A DNA stretch of 64,000 bases from Antarctobacter heliothermus (GTDB lineage: Bacteria > Pseudomonadota > Alphaproteobacteria > Rhodobacterales > Rhodobacteraceae): contig NZ_CP022540.1 in assembly GCF_002237555.1 (NCBI RefSeq), positions 2,302,501-2,366,500 of the forward strand. Reading direction: 5' to 3'. Positions within the stretch are counted from its first letter, which is position 1, and each line of letters starts with the position of its first letter. Below are positions 8,589-16,801 of the stretch, piece by piece. Position numbers and translations under genes: made by a program. The notes under the pieces were generated by a model that had not been told where the DNA came from, made no database searches, and was given only the letters and a program-made list of their open reading frames with translations.

Positions 8589-8618
8589 TCAGCGGAAACC
8601 TAGAGGAGTTCTGAGAAA

Positions 8619-8948
8619 ATGGCATCTGGTGTCAAACCCCGCGTCAAGGCCCCCAAGAAGGCATCCGCCGGTGAGGTCGTGACCATCAAGACCCTGATTT
8701 CCCACAAGATGGAATCGGGTCAGCGCAAAGACGGATCGGGCAACGTGATCCCGCGTTCGATCATCAATCGCTTCACTTGCGAATTCAACGGTGAGAGCGT
8801 GATCGACATTGTCCTTGCTCCGGCGATCTCGACCAACCCCTACTTCGAATTCGACGCGATCATTCCGGAAGCGGGCGATCTGAAGTTTACCTGGTATGAC
8901 GATGACGGCGACGTCTACGAAGATACCAAAACGGTCGCTGTCGGCTGA
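8619..8948 (+). CDS. soxZ: SoxZ: partner of SoxY
   Basis: A 109-aa immunoglobulin-like beta protein with no signal peptide, as normal: SoxZ is exported by piggy-back with Tat-dependent SoxY. Visible features are VKPRVKAPKKASAGEVVTIKTLISHKMESG and FTWYDDDGDVYEDTK. GAGGAG lies just before the ATG. An intercistronic hairpin follows its stop. Confidence 0.96.
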   Translation: MASGVKPRVKAPKKASAGEVVTIKTLISHKMESGQRKDGSGNVIPRSIINRFTCEFNGESVIDIVLAPAISTNPYFEFDAIIPEAGDLKFTWYDDDGDVYEDTKTVAVG

Positions 8949-8961
8949 CCTGGCAAGAAAA

Positions 8962-8990
8962 ATCCTGTCCCGCACGACGCGGGGCAGGAT
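8962..8990 (+). other. Intercistronic hairpin between soxZ and soxA
   Basis: Arms ATCCTGTCCCGC (8962-8973) and GCGGGGCAGGAT (8979-8990) form a 12-bp stem with one T-G pair and a 5-nt loop. There is no T-run, so it resembles an mRNA-stabilising or processing hairpin rather than a terminator. The soxA ribosome-binding site GGGAGG follows within 10 nt. Confidence 0.6.
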
Positions 8991-9011
8991 CGCCAATTGG
9001 GAGGGATACCT

Positions 9012-9863
9012 ATGAAATTCAGGGCATTGACGGCAGTAGCCGCACTGCTGCTCGCGCCTGCGGCCTTTGCCGGCGGCGCAGATGACGATACGTTGACCAT
9101 CAACGGCGATCTGGACATGGTCACCAAGGCCGCCGCCCCGGATCACCTGTCGGACGTGTTGGACGAGGTCATCTCGGGCTGGCACTTTCGCTCGGACGAA
9201 ACCCAGCAGCTGCAAACTGACGATTTCGAAAATCAGGGCATGATCTTTGTCGATCAAGCCATCGATCAGTGGAACACAGCCGAAGGCACTGAGGGCAAAT
9301 CCTGCGCGGATTGCCACAGCGATCCGGCGGACAGCATGGTGGGCGTAACGACCACCTATCCGAAATGGAACGAAGACGCTGGTGAGATGCGCACCGTCCA
9401 GATGCAGGTCAATGACTGCCGGACCAACCGCATGGGCGCCGAGGCATGGAAATACGATGCCGGCGCTGCCGTGTCGATGGAGGCGCTGATTGCGTCTGTC
9501 TCGCGCGGAATGCCGGTGGACGTGGCCATCGACGGCCCGGCTGCCGAATACTGGGAGGCGGGCAAGGACATCTACTATACCCGCTATGGCCAGCTCGAAC
9601 TGTCGTGTGCCAACTGCCATGAGCAGAATTATGGCAACTACATCCGCGCCGATCATCTCAGCCAGGGCCAGATCAACGGTTTCCCGACCTACCGTCTGAA
9701 GAACGCCCAGCTGAATGGCGCGCATTCGCGCTTTAAGGGCTGCATCCGCGACACCCGCGCAGAGACCTTCAGCGCCGGTTCGGATGAGTTCATCGCGCTT
9801 GAACTGTATGTGAAATCGCGTGGCAACGGCCTCTCGGTCGAAGGCCCCTCGGTCCGCAACTAA
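9012..9863 (+). CDS. soxA: SoxA: diheme cytochrome c, L-cysteine S-thiosulfotransferase subunit
   Basis: A 283-aa periplasmic protein: signal peptide 1-20 (AAFAGG), heme sites CADCH (98-102) and CANCH (199-203), and the active-site cysteine in RFKGCIRDTRAE (Cys244), which becomes a persulfide heme ligand. The diheme form is the Paracoccus type. ATG 9012 follows GGGAGG; an upstream TTG is possible but less likely. It is last in soxXYZA, followed at once by a strong terminator. Confidence 0.96.
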   Translation: MKFRALTAVAALLLAPAAFAGGADDDTLTINGDLDMVTKAAAPDHLSDVLDEVISGWHFRSDETQQLQTDDFENQGMIFVDQAIDQWNTAEGTEGKSCADCHSDPADSMVGVTTTYPKWNEDAGEMRTVQMQVNDCRTNRMGAEAWKYDAGAAVSMEALIASVSRGMPVDVAIDGPAAEYWEAGKDIYYTRYGQLELSCANCHEQNYGNYIRADHLSQGQINGFPTYRLKNAQLNGAHSRFKGCIRDTRAETFSAGSDEFIALELYVKSRGNGLSVEGPSVRN

Positions 9864-9872
9864 GATACACGA

Positions 9873-9908
9873 ACCCCGCGTCAGGTGACTGGCGCGGGGT
9901 TTCTTTTC
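9873..9908 (+). terminator. Rho-independent terminator after soxA
   Basis: Stem ACCCCGCG / CGCGGGGT (9873-9880 and 9893-9900) followed by TTCTTTT. It lies 9 nt after the soxA stop. Confidence 0.85.
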
Positions 9909-9916
9909 CCTGATAA

Positions 9917-9937
9917 ATTCACACATGCGCATGTGTG
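9917..9937. promoter_or_regulatory. Candidate operator/palindrome upstream of soxB
   Basis: ATTC at 9917 followed by N8 and GCAT, one base short of ATTC-N8-GAAT. It overlaps a perfect 18-bp palindrome CACACATGCGCATGTGTG at 9920-9937, just after the soxA terminator and 23 nt before soxB. This is probably a regulatory site for a separate soxB promoter. The palindrome could also bind another dimeric regulator. Confidence 0.5.
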
Positions 9938-9960
9938 TCATGAGATAGAAAGACCCTCCC

Positions 9961-11658
9961 ATGATCTCAAGACGCGATTTCCTGCAGGTGTCCATGGCGG
10001 CCTCGGCGATGCTCGGGGCCTCTGGCTTTGGCAACTGGGCGCGGCTGGCGGCCCAGCAAAAGCTGACACAGGACCAGCTGCTGCAATTCGACACCTTCGG
10101 CAACGTCAGCCTGATCCACGTCACCGACATCCACGCGCAGCTAAAGCCGATCTATTTCCGCGAACCGTCGGTCAACATCGGTGTCGGCGGCAACAAGGGC
10201 GCGGTCCCGCATGTCACCGGCGCGGATTTCCGCAAACTGTACGGCATCGAAGACGGATCGCCCTCGCATTACGCGCTGTCCTCGGGTGACTTCAGCGCGC
10301 TGGCGCAGGGCTATGGCCGCGTCGGCGGCATGGACCGCGTCGCAACGGTTGTGAACTCGATCCGCGCTGATCGCCCCGATGCGCTGCTGCTGGATGGCGG
10401 CGACACATGGCACGGCTCTTACACCTGCTACCACACCGAAGGGCAGGACATGGTCAATGTCATGAACGGGCTGAAGCCCGACGCGATGACCTTCCACTGG
10501 GAATTCACGCTGGGCACCGACCGCGTCACAGAGCTGGTCGAAGGGCTGCCCTTCGCAGCCTTGGGCCAGAACATCTTTGACGCCGAATGGGACGAACCCT
10601 CGGAGCTGTTCAAACCCTACCAGTTCTTTGAGCGTGGCGGCGTCAAGATCGCCGTTATCGGGCAGGCCTTCCCCTATATGCCTATCGCCAACCCGCGCTG
10701 GATGTTCCCCGAATTCTCCTTCGGCATCCGCGACGAGAATATGCAGGCCATGGTGGACGAGGTCCGCGCACAGGGGGCCGAACTGGTTGTTTGCCTGTCG
10801 CACAACGGCTTTGACGTCGACAAAAAGATGGCTTCCAAGGTCACCGGCATTGACGTGATCCTGACCGGCCACACCCATGACGCGCTGCCCGAACCTGTTC
10901 TGGTGGGGGAAACGATCCTTGTCGCCTCCGGGTCCAACGGCAAGTTTGTCAGCCGCGTCGATCTGGATGTGCAGAACGGCCGCATGTTGGGCTTCCGGCA
11001 CAAGCTGATCCCGATCTTCTCGGACGTGATCACGCCCGACCCGGAAATGGCCAGCCTGATCGAGGAACAGCGCGCGCCCTACAAGGCGGACCTCGAAGAG
11101 GTTATCGGCCAGACGGATTCGCTGCTGTACCGCCGTGGCAATTTTAACGGCACATGGGACGACCTGATCTGTGACGCCCTGCTGTCCGAACGTGAGGCCG
11201 ACATCGCCATGTCGCCCGGCGTTCGTTGGGGGCCCTCGCTGATCCCCGGCGACGACATCACCCGTGAGGACATCTGGAACGTCACCTCTATGAGCTATGG
11301 TGAGGCGTATCGCTCGGAAATGACCGGCGAATTCATCAAGGTGATCCTAGAGGACGTGGGCGACAACATCTTCAACCCCGATCCCTATTACCAGCAGGGC
11401 GGCGACATGGTTCGCATTGGCGGCATGGGCTATCGCTGCGACGTGACCAAACCGCAGGGTGAGCGGATCTCGAACATGACCTTGCTCAGCACCGGAGAGC
11501 CGATTGATCCGGCCAAGACCTATGTGGTCGCCGGTTGGGCCAGCGTGAACGAGGGCACCGAGGGGCCAAAGATCTGGGATGTGGTCGAAAACCACATCCG
11601 CAAGCAGGGCTCCGTCTCGATTGCGCCCCGCGACAATGTCGAGGTGGTGGGCATTTAA
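9961..11658 (+). CDS. soxB: SoxB: thiosulfohydrolase
   Basis: A 565-aa periplasmic dimanganese hydrolase of the 5'-nucleotidase family that releases sulfate from SoxY-bound thiosulfonate. Tat leader ISRRDFLQVS, metal-site motifs HVTDIHAQL and LLLDGGDTWHGS, and the family's SHNGFDVD and LTGHTHD are visible. GGNKG is near residue 77. Length is typical (about 560-570). It is flanked by its own terminator and upstream operator candidate, so it may be monocistronic. Confidence 0.97.
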   Translation: MISRRDFLQVSMAASAMLGASGFGNWARLAAQQKLTQDQLLQFDTFGNVSLIHVTDIHAQLKPIYFREPSVNIGVGGNKGAVPHVTGADFRKLYGIEDGSPSHYALSSGDFSALAQGYGRVGGMDRVATVVNSIRADRPDALLLDGGDTWHGSYTCYHTEGQDMVNVMNGLKPDAMTFHWEFTLGTDRVTELVEGLPFAALGQNIFDAEWDEPSELFKPYQFFERGGVKIAVIGQAFPYMPIANPRWMFPEFSFGIRDENMQAMVDEVRAQGAELVVCLSHNGFDVDKKMASKVTGIDVILTGHTHDALPEPVLVGETILVASGSNGKFVSRVDLDVQNGRMLGFRHKLIPIFSDVITPDPEMASLIEEQRAPYKADLEEVIGQTDSLLYRRGNFNGTWDDLICDALLSEREADIAMSPGVRWGPSLIPGDDITREDIWNVTSMSYGEAYRSEMTGEFIKVILEDVGDNIFNPDPYYQQGGDMVRIGGMGYRCDVTKPQGERISNMTLLSTGEPIDPAKTYVVAGWASVNEGTEGPKIWDVVENHIRKQGSVSIAPRDNVEVVGI

Positions 11659-11674
11659 TCCCCCCACAGCTTTC

Positions 11675-11699
11675 AGCGGGCCTCGGCCCGCCGATTTTT
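11675..11699 (+). terminator. Rho-independent terminator after soxB
   Basis: Stem GCGGGCC / GGCCCGC (11676-11682 and 11685-11691) followed by CGATTTTTC, 17 nt after the soxB stop. Confidence 0.75.
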
Positions 11700-11707
11700 C
11701 AGCCAAT

Positions 11708-11727
11708 TCATTCACATAGATGAATGA
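11708..11727. promoter_or_regulatory. Probable SoxR operator upstream of soxC
   Basis: A perfect inverted repeat TCATTCA-CATAGA-TGAATGA with ATTC-N8-GAAT at 11710-11725. It has the same architecture and partly the same spacer (CAT) as the site before soxX. It lies 22 nt before the soxC ATG, where binding would block transcription start or ribosome loading. Confidence 0.72.
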
Positions 11728-11749
11728 GATGATCCGTAAGGAGAACGCA

Positions 11750-13027
11750 ATGAGCAAGGAAGCAAACGGCCCCTCGCGCCGCAAATTCCTGACCAGCGCC
11801 GCCGCACTTGGGGCAGGGGCGGTGGCTGCCACCGGCGCCCGCGCCGCGGGCCCCGATCCGCTGATCACCGAAATGCAGGACTGGGCCACCGGCTTTGGCG
11901 CGGGTGTCGATGAGGTCCCCTATGGCTTGCCGATCAAGTTCGAAGACGATGTCATCCGGCGGAACGTCGAGTGGCTGACCGCCGATACGATTTCCTCGAT
12001 CAACTTCACCCCGATTCACGCGCTGGACGGCACGATCACTCCGCAAGGGTGCGCGTTTGAGCGCCATCACTCGGGCGCAATCGAGCTGTCCAAGCCCGAC
12101 TACCGCCTGATGATCAACGGATTGGTGGATAAGCCGCTGATCTTCTCCTACGAGGATCTGGAACGTTTCCCGCGCGAACAGCACGTCTACTTCTGCGAAT
12201 GCGCCGCCAACACCGGCATGGAATGGGCGGGCGCACAGCTGAACGGCGCGCAGTTCACCCACGGCATGATCCACAACATGGAATACACCGGCGTCCCGCT
12301 GCGCACCCTGCTGGCAGAGGCCGGTCTGGACGCTGCGGGCGACTTCAAGGACAAATGGGTCTACGTCGAGGGCGCGGATGCCTCCTCCAACGGTCGTTCG
12401 ATCCCGATGGAAAAGGCGATGGACGACGTTCTGGTCGCCTTCAAGGCCAACGGCGAGGCCCTGCGCAAGGAACACGGCTATCCCGCCCGCCTTGTCGTTC
12501 CCGGTTGGGAAGGCAACATGTGGGTCAAATGGCTGCGCCGGATCGAGGTCATGGATGGCCCGGTCGAGAGCCGCGAAGAGACCTCGAAATACACCGACAC
12601 GCTGGCCGATGGCACCTCGCGCAAGTGGACCTGGGTTATGGACGCCAAGTCGGTCGTCACCTCGCCCAGCCCGCAAGCGCCGATCAAGCACGGCCACGGC
12701 CCGCTGGTCATCACCGGCATGGCGTGGTCCGGCCACGGCAAGATCACCCGCGTTGACGTGTCCAAGGACGGCGGCATCACATGGGAAACTGCCCGTCTGG
12801 CGGCCCCGGGTGAGGACAAAGCCCTGACCCGCTTCTATCTTGACACAACATGGAACGGTGAGGACATGTTGCTGCAATCCCGCGCGATGGATGAGACCGG
12901 CTATGTCCAGCCGACAAAGGCCCAGCTGCGCGATGTGCGCGGGCTGAATTCGATCTATCACAACAACTGCATCCAGACATGGCACGTCAAAGCCAATGGG
13001 GAGGCCGAAAATGTCGAAGTCTCTTAA
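11750..13027 (+). CDS. soxC: SoxC: molybdenum subunit of sulfur dehydrogenase SoxCD
   Basis: A 425-aa protein of the sulfite oxidase family with a Tat leader (PSRRKFLTSAAALGAGAV). The molybdenum-ligand region is HVYFCECAANTGMEW (Cys149/Cys151; Cys151 matches the CAGNRR-type ligand). It oxidises SoxY-bound sulfane sulfur and is the reason complete Sox systems do not deposit sulfur. ATG 11750 follows AAGGAGAAC. It overlaps soxD by 17 nt, implying coupled translation. Confidence 0.96.
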   Translation: MSKEANGPSRRKFLTSAAALGAGAVAATGARAAGPDPLITEMQDWATGFGAGVDEVPYGLPIKFEDDVIRRNVEWLTADTISSINFTPIHALDGTITPQGCAFERHHSGAIELSKPDYRLMINGLVDKPLIFSYEDLERFPREQHVYFCECAANTGMEWAGAQLNGAQFTHGMIHNMEYTGVPLRTLLAEAGLDAAGDFKDKWVYVEGADASSNGRSIPMEKAMDDVLVAFKANGEALRKEHGYPARLVVPGWEGNMWVKWLRRIEVMDGPVESREETSKYTDTLADGTSRKWTWVMDAKSVVTSPSPQAPIKHGHGPLVITGMAWSGHGKITRVDVSKDGGITWETARLAAPGEDKALTRFYLDTTWNGEDMLLQSRAMDETGYVQPTKAQLRDVRGLNSIYHNNCIQTWHVKANGEAENVEVS

Positions 13028-14267
13028 ACTCTACGGTGGCGTCGCCGCGGGCATCGGCCTGATGCTGGTGGGCGCGTATAACTTCGCCGATCGCAATATC
13101 GCGGGCTATCCCAGCAATCCGCAGGTTCTCGCAGACCTGCCCGCCCCCATCCCCGAGCCTGTGGCCCCGGTGCAGACCGCTGCCGCCCCGGACGCGGCGG
13201 ACCCGGCGGCGCTGGATGGCGGCATCGTGGCGGCCGCCCACGCCGACAATGGCGACAGCACCGGCCTGCGCTTTGGCCTTGGCCGTGAGGCGCTGGCAGA
13301 AGAAATCGCCGCGTGGGACGTGGACGTCAGCCCTGATGGCACCGGCCTGCCGGTGGGCACCGGCAACGCACTCAACGGCGAACCGCTGTTCGAGGACAAC
13401 TGCGCCGCCTGCCACGGCTCTTTCGCCGAGGGCGTTGGCAACTGGCCGAAACTGGCCGGGGGCGACGGCACGCTGGCCGACGACGACCCGCTCAAAACCG
13501 TGGGCTCCTACTGGCCCTATACTTCGACGATCTGGGACTATGTCCACCGCTCCATGCCCTTTGGCGCGGCGCAGACCCTGTCGGACGACGATGTTTACGC
13601 CATCGTGGCCTATATCCTCTATTCCAACGACATCATCGACGATGAATTCGAGGTCTCCAACGAAACCCTGCCGACGATCACGCTGCCCAACGCCGACGGC
13701 TTTATCGTCGATGACCGGGCAGAGACGGAATATTCGATCTGGCGGACAGAGCCCTGCATGGAAAACTGCAAGGATAGCGTCGAAATCACAATGCGCGCCA
13801 CTGTGCTGGACGTGACCCCCGACGAAGAGGGCACAGAGCCCGCCGTTGACCCAGCCCCCGCTGCCGCCCCGGCAGAGGCGGCCGCCGTCGACCCGGAGCC
13901 GGAAGCAGAGCCGGCCGCCGACCCCGCCGCCGCCCCGGCTGAGGACACACTTGATCCCGAACTGGTCGCCGCTGGTGAAAAGCTGTTCGGCAAATGCAAG
14001 GCCTGTCACCAGATCGGCGAGGGGGCCAAGAACCGCGTCGGTCCGCAGCTGACAGATGTGGTGGGCCGCGACATCGGCGCAATCGAGGGGTTCAAATACT
14101 CCAGAACCATGGCGGACATGGGCGGCACCTGGGACGAAGACATTCTGGGCGCTTTCCTTGCCAATCCGCGCAGCGCGGTGAAAGGCACCAAGATGGCCTT
14201 TGCCGGTCTCAAAAAGGATGAAGAGATCGCGGCAATGATCGCCTACCTTAAGTCCGTCTCTGACTAA
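13011..14267 (+). CDS. soxD: SoxD: diheme cytochrome c subunit of SoxCD
   Basis: A 418-aa protein with an N-terminal hydrophobic export segment, heme sites CAACH (131-135) and CKACH (about residue 326), and between them an Ala/Pro/Glu-rich low-complexity linker (about 265-310) joining the two cytochrome domains. It takes electrons from the SoxC molybdenum site. ATG 13011 has GGGGAGG ahead and lies inside the end of soxC. soxE follows after 9 nt. Confidence 0.95.
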   Translation: MSKSLKLYGGVAAGIGLMLVGAYNFADRNIAGYPSNPQVLADLPAPIPEPVAPVQTAAAPDAADPAALDGGIVAAAHADNGDSTGLRFGLGREALAEEIAAWDVDVSPDGTGLPVGTGNALNGEPLFEDNCAACHGSFAEGVGNWPKLAGGDGTLADDDPLKTVGSYWPYTSTIWDYVHRSMPFGAAQTLSDDDVYAIVAYILYSNDIIDDEFEVSNETLPTITLPNADGFIVDDRAETEYSIWRTEPCMENCKDSVEITMRATVLDVTPDEEGTEPAVDPAPAAAPAEAAAVDPEPEAEPAADPAAAPAEDTLDPELVAAGEKLFGKCKACHQIGEGAKNRVGPQLTDVVGRDIGAIEGFKYSRTMADMGGTWDEDILGAFLANPRSAVKGTKMAFAGLKKDEEIAAMIAYLKSVSD

Positions 14268-14276
14268 GGCACACAG

Positions 14277-14993
14277 ATGATGAAGCGGCTGATAACAACG
14301 GCCCTCGTCGCGCTGGCCCCCCTTGTGGGGCCAGCCACCGCAGAGGAAGAGGCCCAGCTGATCGGCGATGCCGAGCGTGGGGCAAAACTGTTTGCGCAAT
14401 GCTCTGGCTGCCACCAGATCGGACCAGAGGCGCAGAACCGCATCGGCCCGCATCTCAACGGGATCTTTGGACGCCGGGCCGGCAGTCTGGAGGGGTTCGA
14501 CTACTCCAGATCCATGGAACGCGCCTCTGGCGACGGCTTGACGTGGACCTACCAATACCTTGACGCCTATATAGAAAACCCGCGTGTCCTGTTGTCTGGC
14601 ACGCGTATGTCGTTCCGGGGCATCAAGAACGAACAGGACCGCCATGATGTGCTGGCCTACCTGCGCCAGTTCTCCGCCAATCCGCAGGATATTCCAGAGG
14701 CAGCGCCCACCGCCATCGCGCGTGAGGTAGACTTGCCGCCCGACATACTCGCTATCGTGGGCGACGTGGCCTATGGCGAATACCTCGCTTCGGAATGCCT
14801 GACCTGCCACAAACGTGACGGCAGCGATGACGGCATCCCCCCGATCGTCAAATGGCCGGAAGAGGATTTCGTTATCGCAATGCACGCGTACAAGCGTAAA
14901 CTGCGGGTGCATCCGGTGATGCAGATGATGGCCGGACGCTTGTCGGATGAGGAAATCGCCGCTCTGGCGGCCTATTTCGCAACCATCGAATGA
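14277..14993 (+). CDS. soxE: SoxE: diheme periplasmic cytochrome c
   Basis: A 238-aa exported protein (signal peptide about 1-22, PATAEEE) with heme sites CSGCHQIG and CLTCHKRD. The first half resembles the SoxD C-terminal cytochrome (QIGPEAQNRIGPHLNGIFGRRAG). SoxE and SoxF form a flavocytochrome resembling sulfide dehydrogenase (FccAB). ATG 14277 or 14280 could be the start, with a weak ribosome site. It is probably last in a soxCDE unit, since a terminator lies before soxF. Confidence 0.88.
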   Translation: MMKRLITTALVALAPLVGPATAEEEAQLIGDAERGAKLFAQCSGCHQIGPEAQNRIGPHLNGIFGRRAGSLEGFDYSRSMERASGDGLTWTYQYLDAYIENPRVLLSGTRMSFRGIKNEQDRHDVLAYLRQFSANPQDIPEAAPTAIAREVDLPPDILAIVGDVAYGEYLASECLTCHKRDGSDDGIPPIVKWPEEDFVIAMHAYKRKLRVHPVMQMMAGRLSDEEIAALAAYFATIE

Positions 14994-15142
14994 CAGGGGG
15001 TCAGGTATTCCGCAATTGAGCAAAAGCCGCCCAGATAGGAAAGTGCTCGCGCGGGGCAGACAGTCCCGCCGCAGCGGGTCGATTTTTGCCCCTGCGTGTT
15101 TGCGTTCCGCCGGGGCTGCCCCGGCCAGTTTGGATGGATTTC

Positions 15143-15226
15143 ATGCGGATGCCCTTCGCTACCCGGATACTGATGTTGGGCGCTTTGCTGGCGCTGGCGG
15201 CGTTTTTCGGCCTCCTGCCGACTTGA
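15143..15226 (+). CDS. Possible 27-aa hydrophobic peptide
   Basis: A short frame beginning MRMPFATRIL and running through an Ala/Leu/Phe-rich stretch long enough for one membrane span, ending LLPT. GGATGG lies about 8 nt before the ATG. It resembles an export signal or single-span membrane peptide. There is no homology evidence; it could be chance in GC-rich sequence or the remnant of a larger exported protein. Confidence 0.25.
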   Translation: MRMPFATRILMLGALLALAAFFGLLPT

Positions 15227-15275
15227 TGCCGCCGGGCCATATCGTGCCCCAACGACCTTTTCTGACACCACGTCG

Positions 15276-15308
15276 CCCCGCGCAGCCCCGTGCCGCGCGG
15301 GGTTTTTT
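15276..15308 (+). terminator. Rho-independent terminator between soxE and soxF
   Basis: Stem CCCCGCGC / GCGCGGGG (15276-15283 and 15295-15302) followed directly by TTTTTT. Confidence 0.88.
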
Positions 15309-15398
15309 GTGGGTTTGGAAAAGCCTTCCGTGCGTTCGATTTTCGACCCCGAAAGGGGGGTGCACCAAGAAACCTGTCCAATAAGGAGGAGTACGGAC

Positions 15399-16664
15399 AT
15401 GACATTTAACAGACGCACATTTCTGGGAACCGCTGTTGCCGCCACGTCGCTGACAGCACCGATGGTGCAGGCCGCCAGCCATGCCCGCCCGCGCGCCGTT
15501 GTGATCGGCGGCGGGGCAGGGGGCGCGACCGCGGCCCGCTATATCGCCAAGGACAGCAACGGTGAGATCGATGTCACCCTGATCGAGCCGTCGCGCAGCT
15601 ATTACACCTGCTTTTTCTCCAACCTCTACATCGGCGGCTTTCGCGATCTGCAAAGCATCGCCCACAATTATGCCAAGCTTGCCTCAGACTACGGCGTCAA
15701 TGTCGTTCATGACTGGGCTGTGGGCGTAGACCGGGACGCAAAGACCGTGGCACTGGCCGGGGGCGGCAGCGTGCCCTACGACCGCCTTGTGATCTCGCCG
15801 GGCATCGACTTTGTCGACGGCGCTGTGCCGGGCTGGGACGTCTCTGCGCAGACCGCAATGCCGCACGCCTACAAGGCCGGAACCCAGACCGCCCTGCTCA
15901 AGGCGCAGATCGAGGCGATGCCAGAGGGCGGCACATATGTCATGGTCGCCCCGCCCAATCCCTACCGCTGCCCGCCCGGCCCGTATGAGCGGATTTCGAT
16001 GGTCGCCCATGTGCTCAAGGCCACCAATCCCACCGCCAAGATCCTCATCGCCGACCCGAAAGAGGGCTTTTCCAAACAGGCGTTGTTCGAGGAAGGCTGG
16101 CAAAAGCACTACGGCGGCATGATCACCCGCATCGGCCCGGATTTCGGCGGCGGCAACGTCACGGTGAATCCCGACACGATGGAGGTCGACATCGACGGAG
16201 AGGTGGTCAAGGCGAATGTCTGCAACGTCATCCCGGCGCAAAAGGCGGGCATGATCTGTGCCGCCGCTGATCTGACCGATGGCAATTGGGCGCCGGTCGA
16301 CGGTCACACCATGCAATCGCGACTGGATGAGAACATCCACATCCTTGGCGATGCGACCAATCAGGGCGACATGCCGAAATCCGGTTTTTCCGCCAACAGT
16401 CAGGCCAAGGTCGCGGCGATGGCAGTGCGCGGCGCTCTGACCGGCAGCCGCGTCTTCCCGGCCAAGTACTCCAACACCTGCTGGTCGCTGATCGCCACCG
16501 ATGACGGCGTCAAGGTTGGCGCCGCCTACGAGGCGACGGATGAAAAGATCGCATCGGTTTCCAGCTTTGTCAGCCAGACAGGTGAGGATGCGGCGATGCG
16601 CAAGGCCACCTATGAGGAAAGCATCGGCTGGTACGCGGGCATCACCTCGGACATGTTTGGCTAA
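15399..16664 (+). CDS. soxF: SoxF: FAD-dependent sulfide dehydrogenase flavoprotein subunit
   Basis: A 421-aa periplasmic flavoprotein (FccB family). Tat leader NRRTFLGTAVAATS, FAD-binding Rossmann motif AVVIGGGAGGATAARYI, active-site Cys in YYTCFFSN and a second Cys in VCNVIPAQKAG, which together form the redox-active disulfide pair of flavocytochrome c. HILGDATNQGDMPKSGFSAN is the second FAD motif. ATG 15399 follows AAGGAGGAG. SoxE is the probable cytochrome partner. soxG and soxH of Paracoccus are absent downstream. Confidence 0.93.
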   Translation: MTFNRRTFLGTAVAATSLTAPMVQAASHARPRAVVIGGGAGGATAARYIAKDSNGEIDVTLIEPSRSYYTCFFSNLYIGGFRDLQSIAHNYAKLASDYGVNVVHDWAVGVDRDAKTVALAGGGSVPYDRLVISPGIDFVDGAVPGWDVSAQTAMPHAYKAGTQTALLKAQIEAMPEGGTYVMVAPPNPYRCPPGPYERISMVAHVLKATNPTAKILIADPKEGFSKQALFEEGWQKHYGGMITRIGPDFGGGNVTVNPDTMEVDIDGEVVKANVCNVIPAQKAGMICAAADLTDGNWAPVDGHTMQSRLDENIHILGDATNQGDMPKSGFSANSQAKVAAMAVRGALTGSRVFPAKYSNTCWSLIATDDGVKVGAAYEATDEKIASVSSFVSQTGEDAAMRKATYEESIGWYAGITSDMFG

Positions 16665-16687
16665 GGGCAGACACGCCGGCAAAACTG

Positions 16688-16716
16688 GGTCCGCCGCGCA
16701 TTCCCCGCGGCGGACC
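16688..16716 (+). terminator. Hairpin downstream of soxF
   Basis: Arms GGTCCGCCGCG (16688-16698) and CGCGGCGGACC (16706-16716), an 11-bp perfect stem with a 7-nt loop, 24 nt after soxF. There is no T-run, so it is a possible weak terminator or 3'-end stabiliser. Confidence 0.5.
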
Positions 16717-16801
16717 ACGGTTCGGCGGTTTAGCGCGCGCCCCGGTCGCGGGCGGGCGGGGCTCCCTTGACCCTGCCTGAAAACGGGCGCTTCCTCGGCC
16801 C

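Larger units (their letters stand above)
14994..15398 (+). other. soxE-soxF intergenic region (405 nt)
   Basis: It contains a small hydrophobic reading frame at 15143-15226 (listed separately) and a terminator at 15276-15308. The segment 15309-15398 must hold the soxF promoter if soxF is transcribed alone. No ATTC-N8-GAAT site is visible, so soxF may be controlled differently or depend on read-through. Confidence 0.6.

Noticed and set aside
12987..15023. Very long minus-strand open frame opposite soxD-soxE
   Set aside because: GC-rich codon bias leaves the antisense frame open; no domain features, and it covers two certain cytochrome genes.
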